From assembly GCA_027314705.1 (NCBI GenBank), contig DAHVAJ010000032.1, forward strand, positions 1 through 64,000: 64,000 nucleotides of DNA. The letters run 5' to 3'. Within the stretch, counting starts at the first letter, position 1. Every line of letters starts with the position of its first letter. The notes beneath the pieces are model-generated. The model searched no databases and was not told where the DNA came from. It saw nothing but the letters and a program-made list of their open reading frames with translations. Position numbers and translations under genes: made by a program. The stretch is from Acidimicrobiaceae bacterium (GTDB lineage: Bacteria > Actinomycetota > Acidimicrobiia > Acidimicrobiales > RAAP-2). This document shows, in pieces, positions 1 to 7,724 of the stretch.

Positions 1-2
1 TC

Positions 3-128
3 GGGCACAACCCGCCCCGGACCTGCGCCTGGATCATGAAGGCCGAGAAGACCCAGTTCGCGCTGACCTCCCCCACCCCGACCTGCGGCACGGACCTCCC
101 GAACACGTCGACCGCGGGGGGCTCCTAG
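3..128 (+). CDS. C-terminal end of a truncated upstream ORF, unknown product
   Basis: An open frame enters from the left edge and ends at TAG, giving about 41 residues ending in NTSTAGGS. It contains two cysteines in a Thr/Pro-rich context (CAWIMKAEK and PTCGTDLP), which could be the tail of an exported protein. No family is recognisable from so little sequence. It was accepted because the frame stays open to the window edge and a GC-rich imperfect hairpin (about 142-176) follows the stop. It could be a chance open frame, since GC-rich DNA has many. Confidence 0.4.
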   Translation, partial: GHNPPRTCAWIMKAEKTQFALTSPTPTCGTDLPNTSTAGGS

Positions 129-317
129 GTCGACCCCGGGCAGCCGGCCCGGCCATCAGCAAGAATCGGGCCCGGCATCCCGGCCGCACGTTCGGGGGGG
201 CGAGCACCGGCGCGTGATGGCCTCCCCCGGAGGGCTCCGCATCGACGCGGGGACCAGACCGACCCGTGGACGTCGCGACCGACCGGATGTCCCGACCGTC
301 AAAGGAGTTCCGAGACG

Positions 318-1463
318 ATGAAGACGCGTGCAGCAGTGCTCTGGGACCGGGAGCAGGACTGGAAGATCCTCGACATCGACCTGGACCCGCCCGAGGACCA
401 CGAGATCCTGGTCAAGTGGGCGGCCGCGGGTCTGTGCCACTCCGACCAGCACCTCCGGACCAATGACATCGGCACCCCGACCGACCCGGCCGTGGGACCC
501 GATCCGAGGCTGTTCCCGTTGGTCGGGGGCCACGAGGGGGCCGGCGTCGTCGAGGCCGTCGGGCCGGGCGTCGTGGACCTCGAGCCCGGCGACCACGTGG
601 CCGCCAGCTTCTTCCCGATCTGCGGCCGGTGCAAGATGTGCATCACCGGACACACCAACCTCTGCGACCTCGGTGCGGAGACCTTCTCCCCCGGTCAGAT
701 CTCCGACGGCACGATCCGGTACCGCCACGAGGGACGACCGCTCAATGTGATGTCCAAACTGGGGACCTTCGCGGAGTACGGCGTCGTCCACGAGGCGTCG
801 CTGGTCAAGGTGGACCCGGAGGTCCCCCTTGCGGCGGTCGCCCTCGTGTCCTGCGGCGTCACCACCGGCTGGGGCTCGGCCGTCTACCGAGCCGAGGTCG
901 AGCCGGGCGACACCGTCGTCGTGGTCGGCGTCGGAGGGGTCGGGATGAACGCGGTGCAGGGCGCCCACCTGGCCGGGGCCAGGCACGTCGTCGCCGTCGA
1001 CCCCGTGGAGTTCAAGCAGAAGTCGGCGCTCGAGTTCGGCGCCACCCACACGGCGGGGTCGATGGAGGAGGCACTGCCCCTCGTCATCGACCTCACGCGG
1101 GGTCAGCTGGCCGACGCGGTGATCCTCGTGCCGAGTGTGATGTACGGGGAGCTCATGGGACCTGCGCTCGCGCTCACCGGAAAGAACGGCACCTGCGTGG
1201 TCACCGGCGTCGCCCCGCAGGCGCAGACGGCGTGCCGCGTCAACCTCTTCGAGCTGGCGATGTGGCAGAAGGAGGTGCGTGGAGTCGTCTTCGGTGCCGC
1301 CAACCCGCGCTTCGACATCCCCAACCTGCTGGCCCTCTACCGCGCCGGCCGGCTCAAGCTGGACGAACTGATCACCCGGACGTACCGGCTCGAGGAGATC
1401 AACCAGGGCTACCGGGACATGCTCGACGGGGTGAACATCCGTGGCGTCGTCGTCTTCGACTAG
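318..1463 (+). CDS. Zinc-dependent NDMA-type (mycofactocin-linked) alcohol dehydrogenase
   Basis: 381 residues. A medium-chain zinc dehydrogenase with catalytic-zinc motifs GLCHSD (Cys40) and GGHEGAG (His72), a structural zinc loop CGRCKMCITGHTNLC, and a Rossmann motif VGVGGVGMNAV. Overall it resembles the Rxyl_3153/NDMA-dependent alcohol dehydrogenase family, in which NAD(H) is not freely exchangeable and mycofactocin is the likely electron acceptor. It would oxidise an alcohol intermediate to an aldehyde. The ATG is preceded by a clear AAAGGAG ribosome site. No mycofactocin biosynthesis genes lie in the window, so that link rests on family membership only. Confidence 0.93.
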   Translation: MKTRAAVLWDREQDWKILDIDLDPPEDHEILVKWAAAGLCHSDQHLRTNDIGTPTDPAVGPDPRLFPLVGGHEGAGVVEAVGPGVVDLEPGDHVAASFFPICGRCKMCITGHTNLCDLGAETFSPGQISDGTIRYRHEGRPLNVMSKLGTFAEYGVVHEASLVKVDPEVPLAAVALVSCGVTTGWGSAVYRAEVEPGDTVVVVGVGGVGMNAVQGAHLAGARHVVAVDPVEFKQKSALEFGATHTAGSMEEALPLVIDLTRGQLADAVILVPSVMYGELMGPALALTGKNGTCVVTGVAPQAQTACRVNLFELAMWQKEVRGVVFGAANPRFDIPNLLALYRAGRLKLDELITRTYRLEEINQGYRDMLDGVNIRGVVVFD

Positions 1464-1586
1464 CCCTGCCCTGGCGCGGGCCGGCCGGCGCGACGGCCGG
1501 TGACCGGCGCACCCCCGCCCACCGCGCCGTGCGGCCCACGGAGGCGGGACCGGTCCGACCGACCGCCGATGGCCGGTTCGGCCCGG

Positions 1587-1613
1587 CGATCACCACCCGG
1601 GGCGTGGTGATCG
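1587..1613. repeat. 27-bp inverted repeat (10-bp arms, 7-base loop)
   Basis: The arms CGATCACCAC and GTGGTGATCG are perfectly complementary around the loop CCGGGGC. An outer CCCGG (1582-1586) can also pair with CCGGG (1617-1621) if GTG is bulged. It lies 124 bp past the alcohol dehydrogenase stop and 163 bp before the amidohydrolase start. It has no U-tract, so it could be a GC-type terminator or a dimeric regulator site. The right arm overlaps the flavoprotein-like remnant. Confidence 0.75.
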
Positions 1614-1732
1614 GTGCCGGGTTCGGCGGGCCCGCTCGTGGCGTGAAGCGGCGGCTGGCCGCCAGCGGAACGCTCACGATCCACGACCCGCCCCTGCGGA
1701 TCGGTGGCCCCGGCAGGGACGCCACCGACGCC
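1604..1732 (+). pseudogene. Decayed N-terminal fragment resembling an FAD-dependent (Baeyer-Villiger-type) monooxygenase
   Basis: In the plus frame starting at 1604 the translation reads VVIGAGFGGPARG, then TLTIHD, then RIGGPGRDAT. This matches in order and spacing the N-terminus of flavin monooxygenases: GxGxxG dinucleotide motif, an acidic beta-2 end, then GG-x-W-R-D. There is no suitable start, the Trp of the GGTWRD element is missing, and similarity ends after about 43 residues. The frame then runs out just inside the next gene. I read it as a gene remnant; chance similarity is possible but less likely given three ordered motifs. Confidence 0.5.
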
Positions 1733-1776
1733 GTCCACGTGGCCGAGTCCGCAGTGGGACACCGAGAGGAGCCGGA

Positions 1777-2868
1777 ATGGAAGACATGATCTACTCCTGT
1801 GACGATCACCTGGACCTGCGGGCGGTCCCGGTCGGGCTGTGGCAGTCCCGGGTGGCGAAGGACATGGTGGCGCGGGCCCCGCACGTGGTCGTCCGCGACG
1901 GCCAGGCCGTCTGGGTCTGCGACGACCGCGTGCTGGGCGCCAGCGGGAAGCCGCTGCAGAACCTCAGCGCCATCGGGCGGGCCGGACTCGAGGACGACGG
2001 CTTCCGGGCCAGCACGACGACGCTGCGCCTCGAGGACATGGACCGTGACGGAATCTGGGCCTCGGTCATCTACGGACCCGTGCCGCTCACCCTGTCGATC
2101 CCCGAGCCCGACCTCCAGGATGCCTGTTACTCGGCGTGGAACAACTGGGCCATCGAGGAGTTCAACGCCGCGGCCCCCGACCGGCTGTGCGCCCTCCCGT
2201 TCCTGCCCAGCCACGCTCCCGAGGCGGCGGCGGCGGAGCTCGAGCGGTGCGCCGCCCTCGGCCACAGGGGAGCGCTCGTCGACGTGTTCGACTTCGACCC
2301 CGGGGATCCGGCCTGGGACCGCCTGTGGGCGGCGGCGGCCGCCACGGGCCTGCCCCTCAGCTTCCACATCAAGGGCGGGCCGTCCGACCGGCTCAGCTAC
2401 CAGATGGGATCGTGGAAGTCTGCGGCCTTCGCCACCGTGCTGCCCCTCCAGCTGGACGAGATGCTCGCCATCATGGTGTTCTCCGGAGCGCTCGAGCGCC
2501 ATCCCGGCCTCACGGTCGTACTGGCCGAGTCCGGGGTCGGCTGGCTCCCCTACTTCCTGGCCCGGATGGACCTGGAATGGGAGCACCTCCGCGACCAGAT
2601 CGACTACGCACCGAGCGTCCCGCCCTCGGAGTTGTTCCGCCGTCAGGTGATCGCCACGTTCGAGGAGGAGCGGTCGGCGGACCGGTTCATCCCCCACCTC
2701 GGAGCCGACTCGTGCATGTGGGCCTCGGACTACCCCCACACCGACAGCACCTTCCCCGACTCGAAGCGAGCCATCGAGGAGGCCCTCGGATCGCTGCCGC
2801 ACGAGGACCGCCGGAAGATCACCGCGCTGAACTGCAAGACGCTCTACGGATTCGGGGATGCAGGGTGA
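1777..2868 (+). CDS. Amidohydrolase_2-type metal-dependent hydrolase/decarboxylase
   Basis: 363 residues. A TIM-barrel protein of the ACMSD/gamma-resorcylate decarboxylase superfamily. The N-terminal metal motif is SCDDHLD (DxH, comparable to ExH in resorcylate decarboxylase). A histidine strand PLSFHIKGG lies mid-protein, and WASDYPHTDS near the C-terminus carries the conserved Asp. Members hydrolyse C-C or C-O bonds or decarboxylate; the substrate is unknown. The start is supported by GAGAGGA upstream. It stands alone between the remnant-bearing gap and a hairpin just past its stop. Confidence 0.9.
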   Translation: MEDMIYSCDDHLDLRAVPVGLWQSRVAKDMVARAPHVVVRDGQAVWVCDDRVLGASGKPLQNLSAIGRAGLEDDGFRASTTTLRLEDMDRDGIWASVIYGPVPLTLSIPEPDLQDACYSAWNNWAIEEFNAAAPDRLCALPFLPSHAPEAAAAELERCAALGHRGALVDVFDFDPGDPAWDRLWAAAAATGLPLSFHIKGGPSDRLSYQMGSWKSAAFATVLPLQLDEMLAIMVFSGALERHPGLTVVLAESGVGWLPYFLARMDLEWEHLRDQIDYAPSVPPSELFRRQVIATFEEERSADRFIPHLGADSCMWASDYPHTDSTFPDSKRAIEEALGSLPHEDRRKITALNCKTLYGFGDAG

Positions 2869-2870
2869 GC

Positions 2871-2917
2871 CGACGGGATCCACCGGCGCCGGCCGCATCG
2901 TCGGCAAGATCCCGTCG
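2871..2917 (+). terminator. Hairpin after amidohydrolase stop
   Basis: Perfect 10-base arms CGACGGGATC and GATCCCGTCG begin three bases past the TGA stop and enclose a 27-base GC-rich loop that can itself pair. There is no U-tract, as is usual for high-GC actinobacteria. The position favours a 3-prime-end structure. Confidence 0.5.
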
Positions 2918-3030
2918 TGCTCCGGACGCACGACCCACGGGCCATGGCCGCGTCCTACCGCTCGTCCGGGCTCGGGTAGGTTGACCGGCCGGCGTCCTGC
3001 GGCCGCGGACCAGTCAAGGAGGAACGGACG

Positions 3031-3801
3031 ATGACCAGTGCCCGGCAGTTCGCGAGGATCAAGGCCACCGAGGCCGACGGCATCGCCCGGATGACCCTCG
3101 CCAGCGACAAGGTGAACGCCCTCGACGTGGAGACACTCGGTGAGATCACCTCGTACGTCGACCACTGCGCACAGGATCCAGCGGTCCGCGCCCTCGTGGT
3201 CACCGGCGAGGGACCGGTCTTCTCGGCCGGTCTCAACGTCGGCGAGGTGCTGGACAACGACACGAGCCGCACGGGCGTGCTCCTCGACGCCCTGAACGGC
3301 ACGCTCGTCCACCTGTTCCGGTTCCCGAAGCCGACGGTCGCGGCCATCAACGGACCGGCGATTGCCGGAGGGTGCATCCTGGCCTGTGCCTGCGACAAGC
3401 GGCTGATCGCGGAGGGCGCCCGGATCGGCGCGACCGAACTCGAGGTCGGCGTCTCGTTCCCCGTCTTCGCCGTCGAGCTCCTCCGGCACGCCTGCGGCGC
3501 GAGGGCCGAGCAGTTGATGCTCGACGCTGCGCTGCTCGACGCCGACGAGGCATGCCGCCTCGGTCTGGCCCACCAGGTCCTCCCCCCGGACGGGCTGCAC
3601 GCTGCCGCCATCGACCTGGCCGGACGGCTGGCGGACCTCGACGCCCCTGCCTACGCGCTGGCGAAAGCCTCGACGAGGCGGGCCGCGCTCTCGGTGCTCG
3701 ACGACGACGGATGCCGCGCCCTCGACCGGCAGGTGCTGGTCCACTGGCAGGACGATCGGACGAGGGCCAGCCTCGGGCAGCTCCGCAGGCCCAGGGGCTG
3801 A
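3031..3801 (+). CDS. Enoyl-CoA hydratase/isomerase family protein
   Basis: 256 residues, the usual crotonase length. The oxyanion-hole segments GEGPVFSAGLNV and INGPAIAGGCILA are present, and TELEVGVSFPVF aligns with the helix carrying the second acid residue. It would hydrate or isomerise an enoyl-CoA thioester. The ATG is preceded by AAGGAGG. It ends 36 bp before the convergent epoxide hydrolase, so it looks monocistronic. Crotonases vary in reaction, so the exact activity is open. Confidence 0.9.
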   Translation: MTSARQFARIKATEADGIARMTLASDKVNALDVETLGEITSYVDHCAQDPAVRALVVTGEGPVFSAGLNVGEVLDNDTSRTGVLLDALNGTLVHLFRFPKPTVAAINGPAIAGGCILACACDKRLIAEGARIGATELEVGVSFPVFAVELLRHACGARAEQLMLDAALLDADEACRLGLAHQVLPPDGLHAAAIDLAGRLADLDAPAYALAKASTRRAALSVLDDDGCRALDRQVLVHWQDDRTRASLGQLRRPRG

Positions 3802-3837
3802 CCCGGGGCCACCAGCGGCCGCCGCGCCCGGTCCCGC

Positions 3838-4983
3838 TCAGCGCACGATCCGGAAGAACTCCTGCAGGTCGTCGGCGAACAGCACGGGCTGCTCCATTGC
3901 GGCGAAGTGGCCCCCCCGGGGCATGGTGACCCAGCGGGTGACGTTGTACTGGCGCTCCACCCACGACCGCGGCCAGCGCAGCACCTCCTTCGGGTAGCGC
4001 GCCACCCCGGTGGGCACGGCGATGAACGGCAGCTTCTCGGTCAGCACGCCGGTCTGGGTCGTCTCCCAGTAGAGCTGGGCCGCCGACGTGCTGGTCCGGG
4101 TCATCCAGTAGAGCATCACGTTGGTGAGGAGCTGGTCCCGTGAGAAGCAGTGCTCGGGGAGGCCGTCGCAGTCGCTCCAGGCCTGGAACTTCTCGACGAT
4201 CCACGCCAGGAGCCCTGCCGGCGAGTCGTTCAGGCCGACACCCAGTGTCTGGGGCTTGGTCCCCTGCATGCTGGCGTAGGCAGCCTCCTCCCGGGAGAAG
4301 CGTTCCATGTCGGCGAGGTCCCGTTGCTCCTCCTCGGTGAGGCCGCGCGGGTCCGCCGGTGGAGCCCCGACCGGCATGTTGAGATGGATGGCGGCACAGT
4401 GCTCCGGGTCGAGAGCGGCGATCCGCGTGGTCACCTGGGCGCCCCAGTCGCCGCCCTGGGCGCCGTAGCGCCGGTAGCCGAGGCGCTCCATGAGTCCGAT
4501 GAACGCCTGGGCGATACGGCGCACGTCCCAACCACGGGTGCGGGGTGGTTCCGAGAGCCCGTAGCCCGGCAACGACGGGACCACCACGTGGAACGCATCG
4601 GCCGCGCGTCCGCCGTACGCCGGAGGATCGGTGAGCCTCGGGATCACGGCGAGGAATTCGACGACCGAGCCGGGCCAGCCGTGGGTCAGGAGCAGTGGGA
4701 AGGCGCCCTCGTGGGGTGATCGGGCGTGGAGGAAGTGGATCGACTGCCCGTCGATCCGGGTGCGGAAGTGCGCCCACTCGTTGAGCCGGGCCTCCTCCCG
4801 ACGCCAGTCGTAGACGTCCCGCCAGTACCCGACCAGCTCCCGGAGGTAGGCGATCGGGACGCCGGCCTCCCACCCCGCGCCCGCGATCTGGTCCGGGAAG
4901 CGGGTGCGGGAGAGACGGCTCCGGAGATCCTCGAGGTCCGAGTCGTCCATCCGTATGCGGAACGGCTCGATCGCGTCACTCAT
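3838..4983 (-). CDS. Epoxide hydrolase, alpha/beta-hydrolase with EHN N-terminal domain
   Basis: 381 residues from the chosen ATG (MSDAIEPFRIRM). An EHN-type N-terminal region (LRSRLSRTRFPDQ) is followed by an alpha/beta-hydrolase core with oxyanion motif HGWPGS, nucleophile GGDWGAQ (Asp) and a C-terminal GGHFAAMEQP carrying the His. It would open epoxides to diols. The ORF could start 21 residues earlier, but MSDAIEPFRI is the usual family start and the extra residues look non-coding. No strong ribosome site is visible. It diverges from the acyl-CoA dehydrogenase pair and may handle an epoxide made by one of the P450s. Confidence 0.92.
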   Translation of the reverse strand: MSDAIEPFRIRMDDSDLEDLRSRLSRTRFPDQIAGAGWEAGVPIAYLRELVGYWRDVYDWRREEARLNEWAHFRTRIDGQSIHFLHARSPHEGAFPLLLTHGWPGSVVEFLAVIPRLTDPPAYGGRAADAFHVVVPSLPGYGLSEPPRTRGWDVRRIAQAFIGLMERLGYRRYGAQGGDWGAQVTTRIAALDPEHCAAIHLNMPVGAPPADPRGLTEEEQRDLADMERFSREEAAYASMQGTKPQTLGVGLNDSPAGLLAWIVEKFQAWSDCDGLPEHCFSRDQLLTNVMLYWMTRTSTSAAQLYWETTQTGVLTEKLPFIAVPTGVARYPKEVLRWPRSWVERQYNVTRWVTMPRGGHFAAMEQPVLFADDLQEFFRIVR

Positions 4984-5088
4984 CGGCGGCGCACACCCGT
5001 CCCCGCCGTGCCGTCCCACGGATGGGCGTGCGACCCCGGCGCTCAAGTACTCTCAACGCACGCAGCGGGCACTCGGCGGATCTCGACC

Positions 5089-6117
5089 ATGGACCTGAAC
5101 CTTACCGACGAACAGGACGAGGTGGTCTCGGCCGTCCGCGCCCTGCTCACCGACCGCTGCCCGTCGGACGTCGTGCGCGCCAGCGAGCCGGGCGGGTTCG
5201 ATCCGGAGCTTTGGACCGCCTTCTGCCGGGTGGCCGGCCCCACCATCGGCGTGGCCGAGCAGCTGGGCGGGGGAGGCGCGTCCTTGCTGGACCTGGAGCT
5301 GGTCTGCGAGCAGCTCGGCAGCTTCCTGGCCCCGGTGCCGTTCATCGACTGCGTCGTGGCGGCACGGACCCTGGCGGCGGTCGGCGACCCGGGACGGCAC
5401 TGCCTGGATGCGCTGGTCGCCGAACCGTCGACGGTGAGCACGGTGGCACTCGGTCCGGTCGTCGACGGGACGGCGACGCTGGTCACGTCGGGATCGATCG
5501 CCGGGGTGCTCATCGCCCTGGACGCCGACGAGCTCGTCCTCGTCACCGGTGCCGGCGACGGTGCCGCACGGGGCAACCTGGGCTCGTCGCCGCTGGCCGA
5601 CCGGTCGGTGCGGGACCCCGGGCGTTCGGTGCTCGCCACCAGGGACCTCGCCCGGGCGGTCCACCAGCAGGCACTCGACGAGTGGCGCACGCTCATGGGC
5701 GGTGCGCTGGTCGGCCTGGGCGCGGCGGCCCTGAGCATCGGGGTCGAGTACGCCAAGAACCGCCACCAGTTCGGGGCGCCGATCGGATCGTTCCAGTCGA
5801 TCGCCCGCGACCTGGCCGAGGCGGCCACGCTCGTGGACGGCGCCCGGCTCCTGGCCCGGGAGGCGGCGTGGGCTCGGTCCGAGGACGACGAGCACTTCGC
5901 CCCGCTCAGCTCGATGGCGTTCCTCTTCGCCACCCGGGCGGCTCGGCGAGCGAGCACCGTCGCGCTGCACGTGCACGGCGGCTACGGCTTCACCCTCGAG
6001 TACGACATCCAGCTCTACTACCGGAGGGCGGAGGCGTGGCCGCTCGGGCTCGGCGACCCGCGCCGGGGGGTCGCCCACCTCGCCGATGCGCTCTTCGGCC
6101 CGGCCGGGGCGTCGTGA
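5089..6117 (+). CDS. Acyl-CoA dehydrogenase, small-type partner subunit
   Basis: 342 residues. The N-terminal helical domain (MDLNLTDEQDEVV) and C-terminal acyl-CoA dehydrogenase domain (NRHQFGAPIGSFQ; HVHGGYGFTLEYDIQ) are clear, but the middle beta domain is degenerate, as in the non-catalytic-looking partners of heteromeric dehydrogenases. The ORF track extends it to 4726, but the family start is at 5089. Its TGA overlaps the next ATG (TGATG), so both subunits should be made together. It most likely forms a hetero-oligomer with the downstream protein. Confidence 0.9.
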   Translation: MDLNLTDEQDEVVSAVRALLTDRCPSDVVRASEPGGFDPELWTAFCRVAGPTIGVAEQLGGGGASLLDLELVCEQLGSFLAPVPFIDCVVAARTLAAVGDPGRHCLDALVAEPSTVSTVALGPVVDGTATLVTSGSIAGVLIALDADELVLVTGAGDGAARGNLGSSPLADRSVRDPGRSVLATRDLARAVHQQALDEWRTLMGGALVGLGAAALSIGVEYAKNRHQFGAPIGSFQSIARDLAEAATLVDGARLLAREAAWARSEDDEHFAPLSSMAFLFATRAARRASTVALHVHGGYGFTLEYDIQLYYRRAEAWPLGLGDPRRGVAHLADALFGPAGAS

Positions 6118-7286
6118 TGGACTTCCGCCTGGGCCCCAAGAGCGACGCCTTCCGGGCAGAGGTGCGCGCCTTCCTGGACGAGCACCTCGACCCCGAGATC
6201 ATCGAGCGCGCCCACCGCTCCGGGACCAACCACGACAAGGACTTCCACCGGGCCATCGGCGCGCAGGGTTGGATCGCCGCGTCGTGGCCCGCGGAGTACG
6301 GCGGCCAGGAACGTGACCCGTTCGAGATGACGGCGCTCCGAGACGAACTCCGGCTGGCGGGTGCACCCACCGACGGCATGGGCCTCTCCCTCATCGTGTG
6401 CCAGACGATCCGACGGGTGGCGACCGACGAGCAGAAGGCCGACTTCTTGCCCCGCGCCCTGGCCGGCGAGATCACCATGTCGCTCGGCTACAGCGAACCG
6501 GACTCCGGCTCTGACGTGGCCTCGATCAAGACCTCGGCGGTGCGCGACGGCGACGAATGGGTCATCAACGGGCAGAAGATGTTCACGACGCTGGCCCACG
6601 TGGCGGACTACGTCTTCCTCCTGGCCCGTACCAACCACGCGGTCCCGAAGCACAAGGGACTGACCATGTTCCTCGTGCCCCTGGACTCACCGGGCATCGA
6701 GATCCACCCGGTGCACACCGTCGGCGGTGAGCGGACGAACGCCACCTTCTACACGGACGTCCGGATCAGCGACCACTACCGGATCGGCGAGGTCGACCGG
6801 GGCTGGGACGTCATGACCGTCGCCCTCACGTTCGAGCGCGGCGGCTTCGGACTGAGCGAGGCCGACCGCGTGTGGGAGCAGGCGGTGGGGTGGGCGGAGG
6901 AGACCCGGCGCCCGGACGGGAGCCGGGTCATCGACGACGCCGGCGTGCGCGAGCGCCTGGCCACGATGCGCATGCACAACGAGGTCGCCCGCCTCCTGGC
7001 CTACCGCACGACCTTCGTGGCGGCCACCGGTGGGCTTCCCGGGGTCGAAGGTTCGATGCACAAGCTGTTCTATGCCGAGTCCATGGCCGCGGACGCCGCC
7101 GAGCTGGTCGACATGCTCGGCAGCGAGGGCGTGCTCCAGCGCGGCGAGGACGGGGCCCCGGTGGACGGGTGGGTCGAGCACCTGTTCCGGCACGCGGCGG
7201 TGACCACCATCTACGGGGGCACCAGCGAGATGCAGCGCTCCATCATCGCCGAGCGGGGGCTCGGGCTCCCGAGATCCAGCCGCTGA
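6117..7286 (+). CDS. Acyl-CoA dehydrogenase, large-type subunit
   Basis: 389 residues with a full acyl-CoA dehydrogenase fold: N-terminal MDFRLGPKSDAFR, FAD/substrate loop GYSEPDSGSDVASI, beta-domain segment GQKMFTTLAHVADY, and C-terminal TIYGGTSEMQRSI. The position of the MCAD-type catalytic Glu (YEGT) is Gly here (YGGT), so the base must be supplied elsewhere, as in isovaleryl-CoA or steroid-type dehydrogenases. It is translationally coupled to the preceding small subunit. A branched or bulky acyl-CoA substrate would be expected. Confidence 0.93.
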   Translation: MDFRLGPKSDAFRAEVRAFLDEHLDPEIIERAHRSGTNHDKDFHRAIGAQGWIAASWPAEYGGQERDPFEMTALRDELRLAGAPTDGMGLSLIVCQTIRRVATDEQKADFLPRALAGEITMSLGYSEPDSGSDVASIKTSAVRDGDEWVINGQKMFTTLAHVADYVFLLARTNHAVPKHKGLTMFLVPLDSPGIEIHPVHTVGGERTNATFYTDVRISDHYRIGEVDRGWDVMTVALTFERGGFGLSEADRVWEQAVGWAEETRRPDGSRVIDDAGVRERLATMRMHNEVARLLAYRTTFVAATGGLPGVEGSMHKLFYAESMAADAAELVDMLGSEGVLQRGEDGAPVDGWVEHLFRHAAVTTIYGGTSEMQRSIIAERGLGLPRSSR

Positions 7287-7341
7287 TCCCCGGGGACCGC
7301 CGGCAACCGGGGCGTCGCCCCCGGGATGGGTCCGTCATCAC

Positions 7342-7356
7342 GGAAACGGTGTTTCC
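7342..7356. promoter_or_regulatory. 15-bp palindrome upstream of the ferredoxin gene
   Basis: GGAAAC-GGT-GTTTCC is a perfect inverted repeat 52 bp before the ferredoxin start, sized like a TetR-family operator. A related sequence (GAACGGCGTTTCC) recurs just inside the ferredoxin gene. Confidence 0.55.
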
Positions 7357-7395
7357 CTCCTGGCGGACCACCGGCTCCCGGCGACGGACCGGTGC

Positions 7396-7407
7396 TATCG
7401 TCACGAC
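7396..7407 (+). promoter_or_regulatory. Candidate -10 box of a leaderless ferredoxin transcript
   Basis: TATCGT fits the TANNNT actinobacterial -10 pattern and is followed by six bases and then the ATG, which would put transcription start at the start codon. No Shine-Dalgarno sequence precedes this ATG, in keeping with leaderless translation. No good -35 is visible. Confidence 0.45.
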
Positions 7408-7632
7408 ATGGTCCAGCAGTCCGAGAACGGCGTTTCCGGATTCGAGGTCATCGACCGGGAGGCCTGCATGGGTTCGGGGAACTGCCTCTACTGGGCGCCC
7501 GGGCTCTTCGACCTGGACGACGCCGGGGTGGCCGTCGTCTGCGGGGACCTCGCCGGCAACGAGGAGCGGGTCCGGCTCGCCGCCGAGAACTGTCCTACCG
7601 GGGCCATCCGGGCCGATGCGCACGACGTGTGA
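7408..7632 (+). CDS. P450-type 3Fe-4S ferredoxin
   Basis: 74 residues. Cys20 and Cys26 (CMGSGNC) and Cys62-Pro63 (NCPTGAI) form the CXX?XXC...CP pattern of actinobacterial ferredoxins that pass electrons to cytochromes P450. The variable fourth position is Ser23. A conserved aromatic/acidic stretch YWAPGLFDLDDAG follows the second Cys. It is not next to a P450 but could serve the three P450s in the window. It lies 92 bp before an amidohydrolase gene on the same strand. Confidence 0.93.
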   Translation: MVQQSENGVSGFEVIDREACMGSGNCLYWAPGLFDLDDAGVAVVCGDLAGNEERVRLAAENCPTGAIRADAHDV

Positions 7633-7724
7633 CAACCGCCCACCGAGGACCGCCGTCCTCCGGCGCTCCGACGGACGAGTGCCGACCCCGACCCGTCCGT
7701 CACGCTCCGAGGAACCGAGGGCAC

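Larger units (their letters stand above)
1464..1776 (+). other. 313-bp gene-free gap with a strong hairpin and a flavoprotein-like remnant
   Basis: No intact gene lies between the alcohol dehydrogenase and the next amidohydrolase. The gap starts with GC-rich self-complementary sequence around GGCCGGCC, contains a long perfect inverted repeat (1587-1613), and then carries a stretch whose plus-strand translation looks like the dinucleotide-binding start of a flavin monooxygenase (1604-1732). The last 15 bases hold the GAGAGGA ribosome site of the next gene. Confidence 0.7.

Noticed and set aside
629-1789. 386-residue plus ORF across the alcohol dehydrogenase and the gap
   Set aside because: The first part is an alternative frame of the dehydrogenase. 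Only its tail (1604-1732) has a meaningful pattern, and that was reported separately as a remnant.
1399-3744. 781-residue minus-strand ORF opposite the amidohydrolase and hydratase genes
   Set aside because: It has Arg/Gly/Val-rich composition without any domain, and it is antisense to three well-supported plus-strand genes. Long antisense frames are expected in DNA this GC-rich.
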